A DNA stretch of 64,000 nucleotides, taken from assembly GCA_000333235.1 (NCBI GenBank), contig CAPN01000051.1, positions 744,001-808,000 of the forward strand. Reading direction: 5' to 3'. How positions within the stretch are numbered: position 1 is the first letter of the stretch; each line of letters starts with the position of its first letter. The notes beneath the pieces were generated by a model. The model did no database searches. It was not told where the DNA came from and saw only the letters and a program-made list of their open reading frames with translations. This DNA comes from Pseudoalteromonas luteoviolacea B = ATCC 29581. Its GTDB lineage: Bacteria > Pseudomonadota > Gammaproteobacteria > Enterobacterales > Alteromonadaceae. The translations under genes and the position numbers were made by a program. Positions 46,451 to 55,692 of this stretch are shown here, piece after piece.

Positions 46451-47773
46451 CTACTTCACTGCGACATTAATAAATACTGCGGTCATCAATATCGGACAAA
46501 CAAAACGCACATATTGGGCGAAGTAATACATTTTGCCACTACACTCTAACGCGAGCTGATTACCTCGTTTCCACATCCATCCGACGGTTATAAAATAGAA
46601 CAATCCCATCAGTGGTAATTGGTATTGAGTAAATACTTGGATCACCAATCCAAAGAGCCAATCGAAGTTCAAAATAATTACGATTGACGCTAAAAATACG
46701 GTGCCAGACACTAACCACGTCGCCAACTTTCTAGTAAAACCATGATTTTCGACTAAAAACGATACGGGTATTTCAGTAGAAGAAATGGTCGATGTCACTG
46801 ACGCTATTGACATTAAAACAAAAAAACACAGGCTGACCAATATACCTATTTGCCCCATTGTATTAAATAACTCTGGTAAAACAGCAAAGATAAGTCGACC
46901 TTCGCCAATTAATTTCCCATCCTGAAATACTTGTACTCCATTTTGCTGTGCTACAAAAATGGCTGGGATAATGAGTAAACCCGCTAAAAAGGCGACGGCA
47001 GTATCGAGCATCGCGACACTTAAAGTCAGCTTGGGCAGATTTTCATTTGGCTTTAGATATGAGCCATAGATCATCATACATCCCACCCCTAAAGACAACG
47101 AGAAAAATGCCTGTCCCATGGCCGCAATAATCAGATCAGGATCGGTAACTTGACTAAAATCAGGACGTAAATAAGTACTAAACCCTTCTAGCGCGCCTGG
47201 CAATGTAGCGATATACGCTATTAATGCAACAAGTAAAACTAACAACATCGGCATTAAGCGACGAGACCATTTTTCGATCCCTGATTTAACACCTTTAAAA
47301 ATAATACTGGCCGTTAATAGCACCATTAGCGGAGTAAAAATGAAATTACGCAGTTCACTGTCTGCGAGTAAAAAGCGACTAACGTGCTCAAGTCCAAAGA
47401 AGGTGGTAATAGGTTCTAAAGCATGGGACAACATCCAACCGGCGACGATACTGTAAAAACTAAGCATTACAATCGCACCACCTAGCCCAATATAACCTGC
47501 TGTAGCGCCAACTTTTGGTTGCTTTTCACTCCATGCTAGACTAAGCGCCTTTACCGGATTGGCCTGTGCTTGATGCCCGATGTAAAGCTCTGTATAGAGC
47601 GCTGGTAACGCGAGCAAAAACACCACAATAAAATACACCAGAAGAAACGCACCACCGCCATGATTAGCCGCTTGCGTAGGAAATCCCCAAATATTGCCTA
47701 ATCCTACCGCAGCACCAGCGGCAGCTAATACAAACCCTAATCGACTTTGAAATCCATCGCGCATTGAAGCCAT
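46451..47773 (-). CDS. Sodium-dependent neurotransmitter symporter family (NSS) transporter
   Basis: A 440-residue sodium-coupled symporter of the LeuT/NSS type, with 11-12 helices. The signature GFVLAAAGAAVGLGNIWGFP at ~14-33 is the family's Na+-binding segment in TM1. The tyrosine of TM3 and the S/T of TM6 and TM8 are not clear by eye. The substrate is probably an amino acid. It lies downstream of lysC on the same strand with an inverted repeat in the gap, so read-through from lysC is possible. Confidence 0.9.
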   Translation of the reverse strand: MASMRDGFQSRLGFVLAAAGAAVGLGNIWGFPTQAANHGGGAFLLVYFIVVFLLALPALYTELYIGHQAQANPVKALSLAWSEKQPKVGATAGYIGLGGAIVMLSFYSIVAGWMLSHALEPITTFFGLEHVSRFLLADSELRNFIFTPLMVLLTASIIFKGVKSGIEKWSRRLMPMLLVLLVALIAYIATLPGALEGFSTYLRPDFSQVTDPDLIIAAMGQAFFSLSLGVGCMMIYGSYLKPNENLPKLTLSVAMLDTAVAFLAGLLIIPAIFVAQQNGVQVFQDGKLIGEGRLIFAVLPELFNTMGQIGILVSLCFFVLMSIASVTSTISSTEIPVSFLVENHGFTRKLATWLVSGTVFLASIVIILNFDWLFGLVIQVFTQYQLPLMGLFYFITVGWMWKRGNQLALECSGKMYYFAQYVRFVCPILMTAVFINVAVK

Positions 47774-47856
47774 TCTACAACCACTTATGATTCTTGTTAT
47801 GAACGCTCGATTATACTGAGTTGCGAGGAAAAAGCGACATTATAGGATGGAGTTTT

Positions 47857-47885
47857 TTAGGTACACACTTATAGCGTGTACCTAA
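47857..47885. repeat. Strong inverted repeat between lysC and the NSS gene
   Basis: TTAGGTACAC (47857-47866), 9-nt loop, GTGTACCTAA (47876-47885), 14 bp past the lysC stop. T and A tracts outside the arms extend the pairing, but there is no U-run after the stem in either direction, so it is not a canonical terminator. Confidence 0.7.
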
Positions 47886-47898
47886 ACAAAAACGACGT

Positions 47899-49245
47899 TT
47901 ATACCGATTCAAGTAGGTGTTGATGAATAGCTTGAACAACCTTATCGGAATCACTTTGTTCGACTAAAAAACACAAATTGTGTTTGCTTGCGCCATGACA
48001 AATTAAACGAATGTTAAAATCGGATAATACGCGCATTAAGTTGCTATCATCGTGACGAAGCTGAATTTCCGAACCGATCAAAGCAACTAAGGTCAAATTA
48101 TTTTCAACCGTTACATGGCAGAATTGACTTAATTCATCCAAACAGGCTTGCTCTAACTCTGGCCGCGATGCATTAGGTGCATTATCTAACGTTAACGCAA
48201 CACTGATTTCAGAGGTAGTGACCAGATCCACTGAAATATTGTAACTGCTTAAAATGGCAAAGATACGCGCTAAAAAGCCACTTGCTAAAAGCATTTCAGG
48301 GCTTTTTAAAGTCAGTAAAATTTGATTTTTACGCTGCGTTACGGCCCGGATCCCTGGTTCACTGCGTTTTTCTTTTTCAATCCAAGTGCCTCCGGCATGT
48401 GGTTCGCGGCTAGATCCTACAAACACGGAAATACCGCTGCGACTAGCTGGCAATATAGTCGCAGGGTGTAAAACCTTTGCCCCAAACGTTGCCATTTCAG
48501 CGGCTTCATCAAAACTTAGTCTTGGAATTGGAGTCGCTTTAACGCATAAACGCGGATCCGTTGAAAAAATTCCAACGACATCAGTCCAAATATGTACACT
48601 CGAGGCGTCTACTGCTTCAGCAAGTAATGCAGCACTATAATCTGAACCACCACGCCCTAGCGTTGTTGTTTGCCCCACTGGATCTTGACCTATAAAACCT
48701 TGAGTCACCACAACGTGCTCACTGAGTAAGGGCACTAGTTTTTCAATTGAGGCCACCTTCGTCGCTTTGATGTCGGGTGTCGCTTTTGCAAAATTAGAAT
48801 CCGTTTTTAATACTTCTCTGACATCGAAACGTATTGCATCAATACCAACTTGACGCAGTACCTGAGTAAATAAAAAAGATGACAAGCGTTCGCCAAAACT
48901 TAACATTTCATCGCGCTGCGCTTTTGATAAAGATTTTTCCAGTGATAATGCTTTAAATTCAGATAAAGTTGCCTCAAATCCCTCTGCGAGATCGGTATCT
49001 AATTTGACCTGATTTAAAATGTTGTCTTGAATCGCAATAACTGCATCAACAAGGTGTTGACGCTCTGCTTCTGTGTGTTCCGCTTGGGTCAATGACACTA
49101 AATGATTAGTTACGCCTGCACTTGCGCTGACCGCAACAACTCTAACATTTTTATCATCGTGCACTATTTGTGCACAGCGTAACATCGCTTCAAAGTCTGC
49201 GACACTTGTACCACCAAATTTGGCGACAACAACATTGGAACTCAT
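47899..49245 (-). CDS. lysC: Aspartokinase III, lysine-sensitive
   Basis: A 448-residue aspartate kinase catalysing the first step of the aspartate pathway. It begins VVVAKFGGTSVADFEAM; the kinase core contains GFIGQDPVGQTTTLGRGGSDYSA. Two ACT domains are C-terminal (residues ~310-448). Length equals E. coli LysC (449). The lysine riboswitch at 49349-49518 and the promoter at 49564-49590 lie upstream, so lysine represses both the enzyme and the mRNA. A met-box core in the promoter hints at methionine control too. Confidence 0.96.
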   Translation of the reverse strand: MSSNVVVAKFGGTSVADFEAMLRCAQIVHDDKNVRVVAVSASAGVTNHLVSLTQAEHTEAERQHLVDAVIAIQDNILNQVKLDTDLAEGFEATLSEFKALSLEKSLSKAQRDEMLSFGERLSSFLFTQVLRQVGIDAIRFDVREVLKTDSNFAKATPDIKATKVASIEKLVPLLSEHVVVTQGFIGQDPVGQTTTLGRGGSDYSAALLAEAVDASSVHIWTDVVGIFSTDPRLCVKATPIPRLSFDEAAEMATFGAKVLHPATILPASRSGISVFVGSSREPHAGGTWIEKEKRSEPGIRAVTQRKNQILLTLKSPEMLLASGFLARIFAILSSYNISVDLVTTSEISVALTLDNAPNASRPELEQACLDELSQFCHVTVENNLTLVALIGSEIQLRHDDSNLMRVLSDFNIRLICHGASKHNLCFLVEQSDSDKVVQAIHQHLLESV

Positions 49246-49348
49246 GATCTCTCCTTTAGACTAACGCCTGTATTGTGAAGCTTTAGTCATAAAATACAAG
49301 GAGAACTTGGCAAGAAGGTAACTCATCGAAAGGAATAAAAAACCACTG

Positions 49349-49518
49349 CCAGAAGCTCTCCACCATTTTTATTGGTGACAGTCTCGGAGATTCAACCCCA
49401 AAGACCGAGAAACAGCAATGACGAAATCGCAGTAACTCTCGGCGATACTCTCCCTCATTAACGTTCATCGAGTTTCGCCCTCTCACGTTAATTACCTAGG
49501 TATCGCACCTCTTCTGTG
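49349..49518 (-). promoter_or_regulatory. Lysine riboswitch (L box)
   Basis: The core motifs match the E. coli lysC leader in order: AGAAGAGGTGCG, GGGAGAGTATCGCCGAG, GGGGTTGAATCTCC, CTGTCACC...GGTGGAGAGCTTCTGG. P1 is CAGAAG (49511-49516) pairing with CTTCTG (49350-49355). A GC hairpin precedes P1, as in E. coli. A U6 tract follows; the expression platform was not resolved. Confidence 0.92.
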
Positions 49519-49563
49519 CGCGGCACTTGACCGCGCGTCCCTTTATTATCGGGCGGATGAAAA

Positions 49564-49590
49564 TTATCGTTTAGACGTCTAGGTGTCAAG
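49564..49590 (-). promoter_or_regulatory. lysC promoter with met-box core
   Basis: TTGACA (49590-49585) and GATAAT (49569-49564) on the minus strand, 15-bp spacer; TAATTT offset gives 17 bp. The spacer contains AGACGTCT (49574-49581), a perfect single MetJ met box inside the palindrome TAGACGTCTA, flanked by imperfect 8-mers AGGTGTCA and TATCGTTT. Confidence 0.6.
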
Positions 49591-49627
49591 TGTTTTTTTT
49601 AATCCAATGACATTAGACGAAAACGCG

Positions 49628-50875
49628 TTAGATAAATTTTCCGGCTAAGAAAGCACCAAAATATCCAATGGTATAGGCAATAAGGAGATAACCACTCATA
49701 CGCAAATAACTCATGAACGTTAAGTCTTTTACTTTACTCATTGCAATGATACCGGCCGCAGAACCGATGATAAGCATTGAACCACCAACACCCGTTGCGT
49801 AGGTAAATGCTAACCAGTTTTGCTCTGTCATCGTAATATCGGCTTTTAACAAGGCAGCGGTTAATGGCACATTATCAATAGTCGCCGAGAGTAGCCCCAT
49901 AAGATAATTTGCATATTCAGGTGCAAGTAATTCATAAAGGTGAGTAAATTGATTAAGCACCCCAACCTCTTTTAACACCCCGACCAAAAGCAACACACCC
50001 ACAAAAAACAACAATGTGTCATATTCTATCTCTCGAATGTAATCGATAATCTTTTTATTAACGTCTTTCTTACGCATTAAGAATTGTGCAACTAAAAACA
50101 TGAATGAAAGACCAAACAAAAACGTGAGTAATGGCGGCACACTGTACGCTACGCTTAAAATCAGTGTTGCTATAATGGTACTAAAAAAGATCACGGCAAT
50201 CGTAATATCGGTTTTTTCAATACGTTTCAAATCTTGCTTGACAAAAATGACGGGGTCTTTCATTCCCAGTGACAGCAGCGTTGCTAGGACTAACACCGCA
50301 AAGAGTGACGGGATTACGAGCAACAACAAATTAGGGATCGTGACTTTATCAGCAAGGAAAATCATTAACGTTGTGACATCGCCTGTGATTAATGACACCC
50401 CGCCAGAATTCACTGCAAATACAATTAATGTGGCATATTTAATTAGTTTTTTCGGATCGAGCTTTAACGACATCACCACCGCAAGAGCAATAAGGGTTGC
50501 AGTAATATTGTCGGATATCGACGAAAATAAGAATGCAGAACAACCAACCACGAACATTAAACGGCGTTCACTGATCTGTGAGGGCATTACTCGATGAACA
50601 ATATTTTGTATAAAGCCTTTTGAGTTCAAATAAGCAACGAATGTCATCGCAGCCATTAAAAACAACCACAATGTGGCTATCTCTAAGATGTTATGATCGA
50701 GCTCTTTTTGTACAATTTCCGGGCTTTCACCGTGAATTGGGAAGATAAATGCGATAATCCAACATAAAGTACCAAAAAAAAGGGTTGTTTTGGCCTTGTT
50801 TACGTGGATGATATCCTCTATAACGATCAGCAGAAACGCGATCGCGACTAGGGTGAGTATTATGGGCGTGACCAT
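49628..50875 (-). CDS. nhaD: Na+/H+ antiporter NhaD
   Basis: A 415-residue membrane antiporter with ~10-12 helices of the ArsB/NhaD ion transporter superfamily; LWLFLMAAMTFVAYL, SDNITATLIALAVVMSL and TIDNVPLTAALLKA are characteristic of NhaD. It exchanges internal Na+ (or Li+) for H+. Common in Vibrio and Alteromonadales and consistent with a marine habitat. Monocistronic, next to the lysC promoter region. Confidence 0.93.
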   Translation of the reverse strand: MVTPIILTLVAIAFLLIVIEDIIHVNKAKTTLFFGTLCWIIAFIFPIHGESPEIVQKELDHNILEIATLWLFLMAAMTFVAYLNSKGFIQNIVHRVMPSQISERRLMFVVGCSAFLFSSISDNITATLIALAVVMSLKLDPKKLIKYATLIVFAVNSGGVSLITGDVTTLMIFLADKVTIPNLLLLVIPSLFAVLVLATLLSLGMKDPVIFVKQDLKRIEKTDITIAVIFFSTIIATLILSVAYSVPPLLTFLFGLSFMFLVAQFLMRKKDVNKKIIDYIREIEYDTLLFFVGVLLLVGVLKEVGVLNQFTHLYELLAPEYANYLMGLLSATIDNVPLTAALLKADITMTEQNWLAFTYATGVGGSMLIIGSAAGIIAMSKVKDLTFMSYLRMSGYLLIAYTIGYFGAFLAGKFI

Positions 50876-50958
50876 AGTGCGTAAACAACCTGTATAATAA
50901 GTAAAAATTTTGAGGGGTAACGTAATTCGCCGCGCAGTCTAGCATTTAGTGACACACT

Positions 50959-50972
50959 ATGCCATCTGGCAT
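50959..50972. promoter_or_regulatory. Palindrome upstream of mksF
   Basis: ATGCCATCTGGCAT, 6-bp arms with a 2-nt centre, ~55 bp before the mksF start. Operator-like, in the divergent nhaD-mksF region; no proof of function. Confidence 0.3.
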
Positions 50973-51026
50973 TATCTTTTTTGTCACTTTTTTTACATTT
51001 GGACCGATCGAGGTTACGATTTTTGG

Positions 51027-52286
51027 ATGAACATGATCCCAGCAAAGAAAATTTTAAATACCATTAATGAACATTGGCAAACGTTAGAAATGCTCTTTAA
51101 ACGTTTCAGATTTGCCAACTTCAGCTTAAAAGACGTTCAAAACGTAATAAAATCTAAAAATCCGAGCTATTCAAGTGAACGATTATTTAAAGAAGCCAAT
51201 AAGCTTTTAAATCAAGAGATTCTTATTCCATTAGCGAAGTCTTCACAACTTGAAATTAACCGTGCCATTGCCGATTTCATAAGTTACTTGTTGCAAGAAG
51301 AAAGCCTCGGACTTGCAGAAGAAATTACAGTACTTGTTTCGGATTTAGAACGACTAGGTAATCGTTTAGAAGAAGCCGGAAACGTTGGCGATCATGGTGA
51401 GCTCAGACGATTCAGTCGTATTATGGATGAACGTGTTCGCAAAATTGTGAAACTATACGAGCATAATGAAAGCGCCATCATGAACTTGGTGGAACAAGCC
51501 AAAGCCGACCATTCGTCCATTTCGTTACAAAAGCGGTATCACGCCGTACTAGACGCATTCGACGAATATATCGAGCCCATGCTAAAGATGGTGGATATTC
51601 ACGGTCCTTTCCAAAGCTGCTTCAGCAAAATTGAAAATCAGATCAGTGAACAAATTATCAACTTAGGCCAAGTTGGCCGAGGCCCAGACGATAAACGTAT
51701 GCTGGAGCAACTGAGAACACGAATTCTCGACATGCATTTAATTGGTAGAGAAAGCCTACGAAAAAGTGCTGACATGCTTCTACCATTACGAGAAGAGCTA
51801 AGACGTAACACCCTTATTACTCGACAAACAGCTAGTGTGCTTGGGCTCATTCGCAAACGAGGTGTAGAGGCTATTTTGACGCCTGTACAACCTAATTATG
51901 TCAGTGATGTACAAAAATTCTCTTTAGGGCAACAGCGCCATATCGTCTCCTATATGGCGCAATTGAGTGACTTTCAAGATGAAATCTATGAATTGCCAGA
52001 TGCACTCGACATTCCTTCTTATATCAGTCCGACGATACCAGACTATCGTGATGTAAAGTCTCGCTTGTCGAGTTTTAAAGGTAAGAAGACGCAGTTACTT
52101 GGATTCTTAACCGATAGTTACCCGAAATTAGATGCCGATGAATTGCTCTTTTTGTACCAAAAAATTATTAGTGATAGTGATTTTGCACTTGAACAGCAAA
52201 CAGCCAAACGTTCAGTGACTATCGCCGGACAGCAATTTACGCTTTACCCGTTTAATGCGGGGATAAAACAAAACGGATCTCTATGA
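51027..52286 (+). CDS. mksF: MksF-type condensin kleisin subunit
   Basis: A ~419-residue, mostly helical protein. It is the first of three overlapping genes with mksE and mksB, the MksFEB order. An N-terminal winged helix-like part precedes a long helical region (EEITVLVSDLERLGNRLEEA) and a C-terminal domain, typical of the MukF/MksF kleisin. I start at ATG 51027; an open frame runs further up but lacks a signal. MksF links the MksB heads and binds MksE. The stop overlaps mksE by 4 bp (ATGA). Similarity is judged from operon context and layout rather than an alignment. Confidence 0.8.
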   Translation: MNMIPAKKILNTINEHWQTLEMLFKRFRFANFSLKDVQNVIKSKNPSYSSERLFKEANKLLNQEILIPLAKSSQLEINRAIADFISYLLQEESLGLAEEITVLVSDLERLGNRLEEAGNVGDHGELRRFSRIMDERVRKIVKLYEHNESAIMNLVEQAKADHSSISLQKRYHAVLDAFDEYIEPMLKMVDIHGPFQSCFSKIENQISEQIINLGQVGRGPDDKRMLEQLRTRILDMHLIGRESLRKSADMLLPLREELRRNTLITRQTASVLGLIRKRGVEAILTPVQPNYVSDVQKFSLGQQRHIVSYMAQLSDFQDEIYELPDALDIPSYISPTIPDYRDVKSRLSSFKGKKTQLLGFLTDSYPKLDADELLFLYQKIISDSDFALEQQTAKRSVTIAGQQFTLYPFNAGIKQNGSL

Positions 52287-52837
52287 CAACAATAAACTTA
52301 AGTGATTTAAGCGAGTTGCAACCAATTTATAAAAAACTCGCCGGTGGTTATCACATTAGTGAGCAAGACACCGTATTGTGGCAACAACTTGACCATCAAT
52401 TCGAGAGTTATGATGCGCTTTTCTATGGCTTGGGCCACGAACTTAAACGCGATAGTCGCGGCTTTTTCTATTTTGGAGCAGATGAAAGCACGCCAAATAT
52501 GGGAAAAACATCACGCAGCTTTGCACTCACTCTTTTCGTACTAATAGAGCATTTTGCCAACCAAGGTAAAGATCCCTTAAGGGCACTGTTTGACGATGTT
52601 ATTGATTTAGAATTAATGCAAACGGTCGTTCAACTAAATAAGCACCTTTTTGATCAACTTGAAATTTTTTCTGGCTCTGAATTACGCAAAGAAGTGTATG
52701 GGCGTATGGTGCGTTTTGGACTCGCCCGTGAAGTTGAACAAGGCCACCAGCATCTTGCACCGGTTTACCGCTATATTGATGCGCTTATGGAAGTAAATGA
52801 TAGCCAATATGATTTGGAAGAAGACGAGGTAGAATGA
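52283..52837 (+). CDS. mksE: MksE-type condensin subunit
   Basis: A 184-residue acidic winged-helix (KITE-like) protein. It includes YHISEQDTVLWQQLD and SFALTLFVLIEHFANQGKDPLRALFDDVIDL and ends in an acidic tail (LEEDEVE). Position between MksF and MksB with ATGA overlaps on both sides supports the assignment. MksE binds MksF and modulates ATPase and DNA contacts. Confidence 0.78.
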   Translation: MTTINLSDLSELQPIYKKLAGGYHISEQDTVLWQQLDHQFESYDALFYGLGHELKRDSRGFFYFGADESTPNMGKTSRSFALTLFVLIEHFANQGKDPLRALFDDVIDLELMQTVVQLNKHLFDQLEIFSGSELRKEVYGRMVRFGLAREVEQGHQHLAPVYRYIDALMEVNDSQYDLEEDEVE

Positions 52838-55617
52838 TGGAACACCTGTTTGGCTTAAAAAAGCTGGCGCTTTTGAACACCGCTGGTTACGCAAAATGTG
52901 TTATTCCATTGGATAAAAGTAGCTCTATTTGTGCACCGAACAACACGGGAAAAAGCTCCGTTATAAACGCCCTCCAATTCCCTCTCATCAATGATCTAAG
53001 ATTAACCGAGTGGGACGGACACGATCTTGAAGAAACCCGAAAATTCTATTTCTCAAGTGATCAATCCTATATTCTTCTCGAGGCCTCTCTTCCTCATGGC
53101 GATGTAGTCATTGGCGTTGCAGGCCTTGGTAAAGTAGCTGGCTATACTCATCAATTCTTCTGTTACAACGGCAAATTGGATTTAAATGATTTTCTAGAAG
53201 GAAAATCCATTGTCAAATACACCAAGTTATTCAATCACCTTGCGCAAAAAGGGTTTAAAGCACTCGAATTAAAGGCGCAGGAACTTAATGCGCTCTTGAC
53301 TGGCGCAGCCACACAGTTCGATGGTGAGATTAACTTAAAGATGATCCCACTAAATAACGTTCAAGATGCCGGTGTTTATAAAGAGATATTCCGTCGTATT
53401 CTTAACTTACATAAACTCGGTGCGCAGGATGTAAAACGTTTCATGTTGCGTGTTTTTGAGCGCCATATGTCAAATTCTCGCGTCGATTTTTATGAAGTTT
53501 GGCGACGCGCTTTCGATAAAGTCAATCAAGCCAGACGCGAGCTAAATGCATTGGAAAACATGAGCGAAGCCATCGGTTCACTCGAATCAATGCTAGAGCA
53601 TGAACAGCAGTTACGAGGTAAAATTGCTGCGTATGCGCCCAAACTCGACCAAGCGCTTGTCGAGTTCGATGACTACGCCTCTGAGCAAATACAACAATTA
53701 ACAGAGAAACTCGACGATATTGAACAAGAGCGATACGATTTTGAATCTAAGCAGCAGCTCTATTTACAACAATCTAAAGATATCTCGCGCCGCCAAACAC
53801 AAATCGAACAGTGGTTTTTAGATTTTAATGCACTAAAAAGTGAGTTTGAACTGACTCATCACGCTACGCTTAAAACCAATTTGTCGCTTTTAAAGAAAGA
53901 ATATGAAAGCTTGTCATATTCGATTAATAGTGCACAAGGGCAAAGCCTACACACACTGGATTTTCGAATCTCTGAAACGCAAAAACAAATTAAAAGCTTA
54001 AAACTTCAACTTAAAAATTTAGAATACAATCTCTTTACAAGAATGCGGGAAGACTTATCGTTAAAAGAAGTTGAAGACATTTCTAAAGTCTTTAATCCAG
54101 ACATTCTGTCTTTTGCGACGACATCACAAGGTGAAATCACGATTCACGATGAAGATGCCTTTGCCGAGTTCTTAAGTATTCTTTCCAAATCGTTTGTTGG
54201 TAATGAACTCCAGTTGCCTGGCGTCACTATCAATATAAAGAAATTATCCCCTGTGCAAATACAAAGTGGGGAAAACAAAGAGCAGCTCAAAGCGCGTCTA
54301 GACTCTCTAAAGCAATCTCTTATTGAGTATGAAAAACAACGCGATGTGGCAGCAAACGTTGCAGCCAAACAGCAAGAACGTGATGCCTTATATGATGAAC
54401 TGATGCAACTCGAAAGCGCGTTAAAACGCTTCGACCAGTTTCAAATAATGCAACAATCATTAGATGCTCAGACCGCTTTACAAATGCAACTAGACGCTGA
54501 ACGCGAACAAGTCGACAGTTATTTACACGATGTACAACGCGCTGCCAGCTCTATTTCTGATCGCCGTGCTATAGTGCAAAGTAAAATCGATTTAATACAG
54601 CGTCAATCAGAGCGGGTACGCCAAGTAAAAACGGAGCGCATAGATCATACCCTAACGCTTTTTTCATCAAATACTGTTCCTTATGCAAGTGACATAACGT
54701 TCGACTTCGATAGCCTCGCAGACAGCGTTCATCAATTCAACAAATGGTGTCATGAATTTAGAAGCCTCGACATCAATATCAAAAACACCTACTTACACGT
54801 ATTTAATGCAGGGATCACAAAGTTTGATAATGAACCCGACGCTCGAACGAAGTACCAACGTTTGATAGCGGCTTATCATAACCTCGACAATGAACGAGAT
54901 GCCGTCAATAAACATGGTCGAGTGGCATTGACCGAGGTTGCTTCAACAATAAAAGGACTGCGAGAAGACCTAGATAGACTGCGTCGTGAAATGAATGCGT
55001 TCAACAAAGGGATAAGCTTGCATCAAATTTCTAATTTGAAAACATTTAAGATAAACGTGATCCCTCGCAAAACCTTGACTGACGCAATTGATACCATTAT
55101 CAGTACATCCGATTTGTATCAGCAAGGTGAAAGCCTTGATTTACTTTCAAGTCAGCCGCACAGTGAGCGCGAAGTGAACGAAGCAAAAGACTTGCTAATT
55201 AAATTTGCCAGCGAAAAAGCAGGATTAACATTAACGGATTTATTTGATATCCGTTTTGAAATCGTCAATCGCGCTGGTGAAACAGAGTTTTTTGAAAAAA
55301 TTGACTCTGCGGGTTCTAACGGTACTAGGATCACCATTAAATTACTTTGTGGTATGTTGTTTATACGACATTTATTGTCTGATCAAGAGCAAGTTAAATA
55401 TCGTATCCCGATCTACATTGATGAAGCCGCAGACATTGACCCGCAAAACCAAAAAGCCATTATCGAAACGGCGTTAAGTTTCGGTTTCGTACCAATATTT
55501 GCTTCTGTTAAGCCGCAGATCAGTTGTGATTACCTAGTCCCTATTCGGGCCATCAATGGCGGTGCTCAAAACTGGGTTGATGAAAAAGACTGGATTGAAG
55601 TGGAACATTCACTGTAA
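52834..55617 (+). CDS. mksB: MksB-type SMC-like condensin ATPase
   Basis: A 927-residue SMC-like protein that compacts chromosomal DNA in the MksBEF complex. Walker A is A34-P-N-N-T-G-K-S, with Ala where the usual Gly stands. Coiled-coil arms (~230-650) flank a hinge region. The C-terminal head has a signature region around SNGTRITIKLLCG (~831-843) and Walker B IDEAADID with D863-E864. The arms are shorter than MukB (~1480 aa). No MksG/JetD TOPRIM gene follows; the next gene is a DUF4136 lipoprotein. Confidence 0.85.
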   Translation: MMEHLFGLKKLALLNTAGYAKCVIPLDKSSSICAPNNTGKSSVINALQFPLINDLRLTEWDGHDLEETRKFYFSSDQSYILLEASLPHGDVVIGVAGLGKVAGYTHQFFCYNGKLDLNDFLEGKSIVKYTKLFNHLAQKGFKALELKAQELNALLTGAATQFDGEINLKMIPLNNVQDAGVYKEIFRRILNLHKLGAQDVKRFMLRVFERHMSNSRVDFYEVWRRAFDKVNQARRELNALENMSEAIGSLESMLEHEQQLRGKIAAYAPKLDQALVEFDDYASEQIQQLTEKLDDIEQERYDFESKQQLYLQQSKDISRRQTQIEQWFLDFNALKSEFELTHHATLKTNLSLLKKEYESLSYSINSAQGQSLHTLDFRISETQKQIKSLKLQLKNLEYNLFTRMREDLSLKEVEDISKVFNPDILSFATTSQGEITIHDEDAFAEFLSILSKSFVGNELQLPGVTINIKKLSPVQIQSGENKEQLKARLDSLKQSLIEYEKQRDVAANVAAKQQERDALYDELMQLESALKRFDQFQIMQQSLDAQTALQMQLDAEREQVDSYLHDVQRAASSISDRRAIVQSKIDLIQRQSERVRQVKTERIDHTLTLFSSNTVPYASDITFDFDSLADSVHQFNKWCHEFRSLDINIKNTYLHVFNAGITKFDNEPDARTKYQRLIAAYHNLDNERDAVNKHGRVALTEVASTIKGLREDLDRLRREMNAFNKGISLHQISNLKTFKINVIPRKTLTDAIDTIISTSDLYQQGESLDLLSSQPHSEREVNEAKDLLIKFASEKAGLTLTDLFDIRFEIVNRAGETEFFEKIDSAGSNGTRITIKLLCGMLFIRHLLSDQEQVKYRIPIYIDEAADIDPQNQKAIIETALSFGFVPIFASVKPQISCDYLVPIRAINGGAQNWVDEKDWIEVEHSL

Positions 55618-55692
55618 ATTCATTGTCAAAGCACACAATAATAAACGAGCATAAGCACACGATCCGCGTATGCTCAATTAAAGGAGTTCACT

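Larger units (their letters stand above)
49246..49627 (-). promoter_or_regulatory. 382-bp lysC leader and promoter region
   Basis: No protein gene is supported. From right to left on the minus strand: promoter with met-box (49564-49590), a GCGCGG/CCGCGC hairpin (49518-49536), the lysine aptamer (49349-49518), a U6 run (49337-49342), and ~90 nt of further leader to the lysC ATG at 49245. Confidence 0.75.

Noticed and set aside
49283..49486. 67-codon minus-strand reading frame in the lysC leader
   Set aside because: It lies inside the lysine riboswitch, has no ribosome-binding site and no family resemblance; the RNA structure explains the conservation.
50100..50597. 165-codon plus-strand reading frame antisense to nhaD
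   Set aside because: Mirrors hydrophobic codons of nhaD; no own start signal.
51027..55617. Wadjet (JetABCD) anti-plasmid system
   Set aside because: The MksG/JetD nuclease gene is absent next to the operon and the neighbours are housekeeping genes, so I call it a condensin only.
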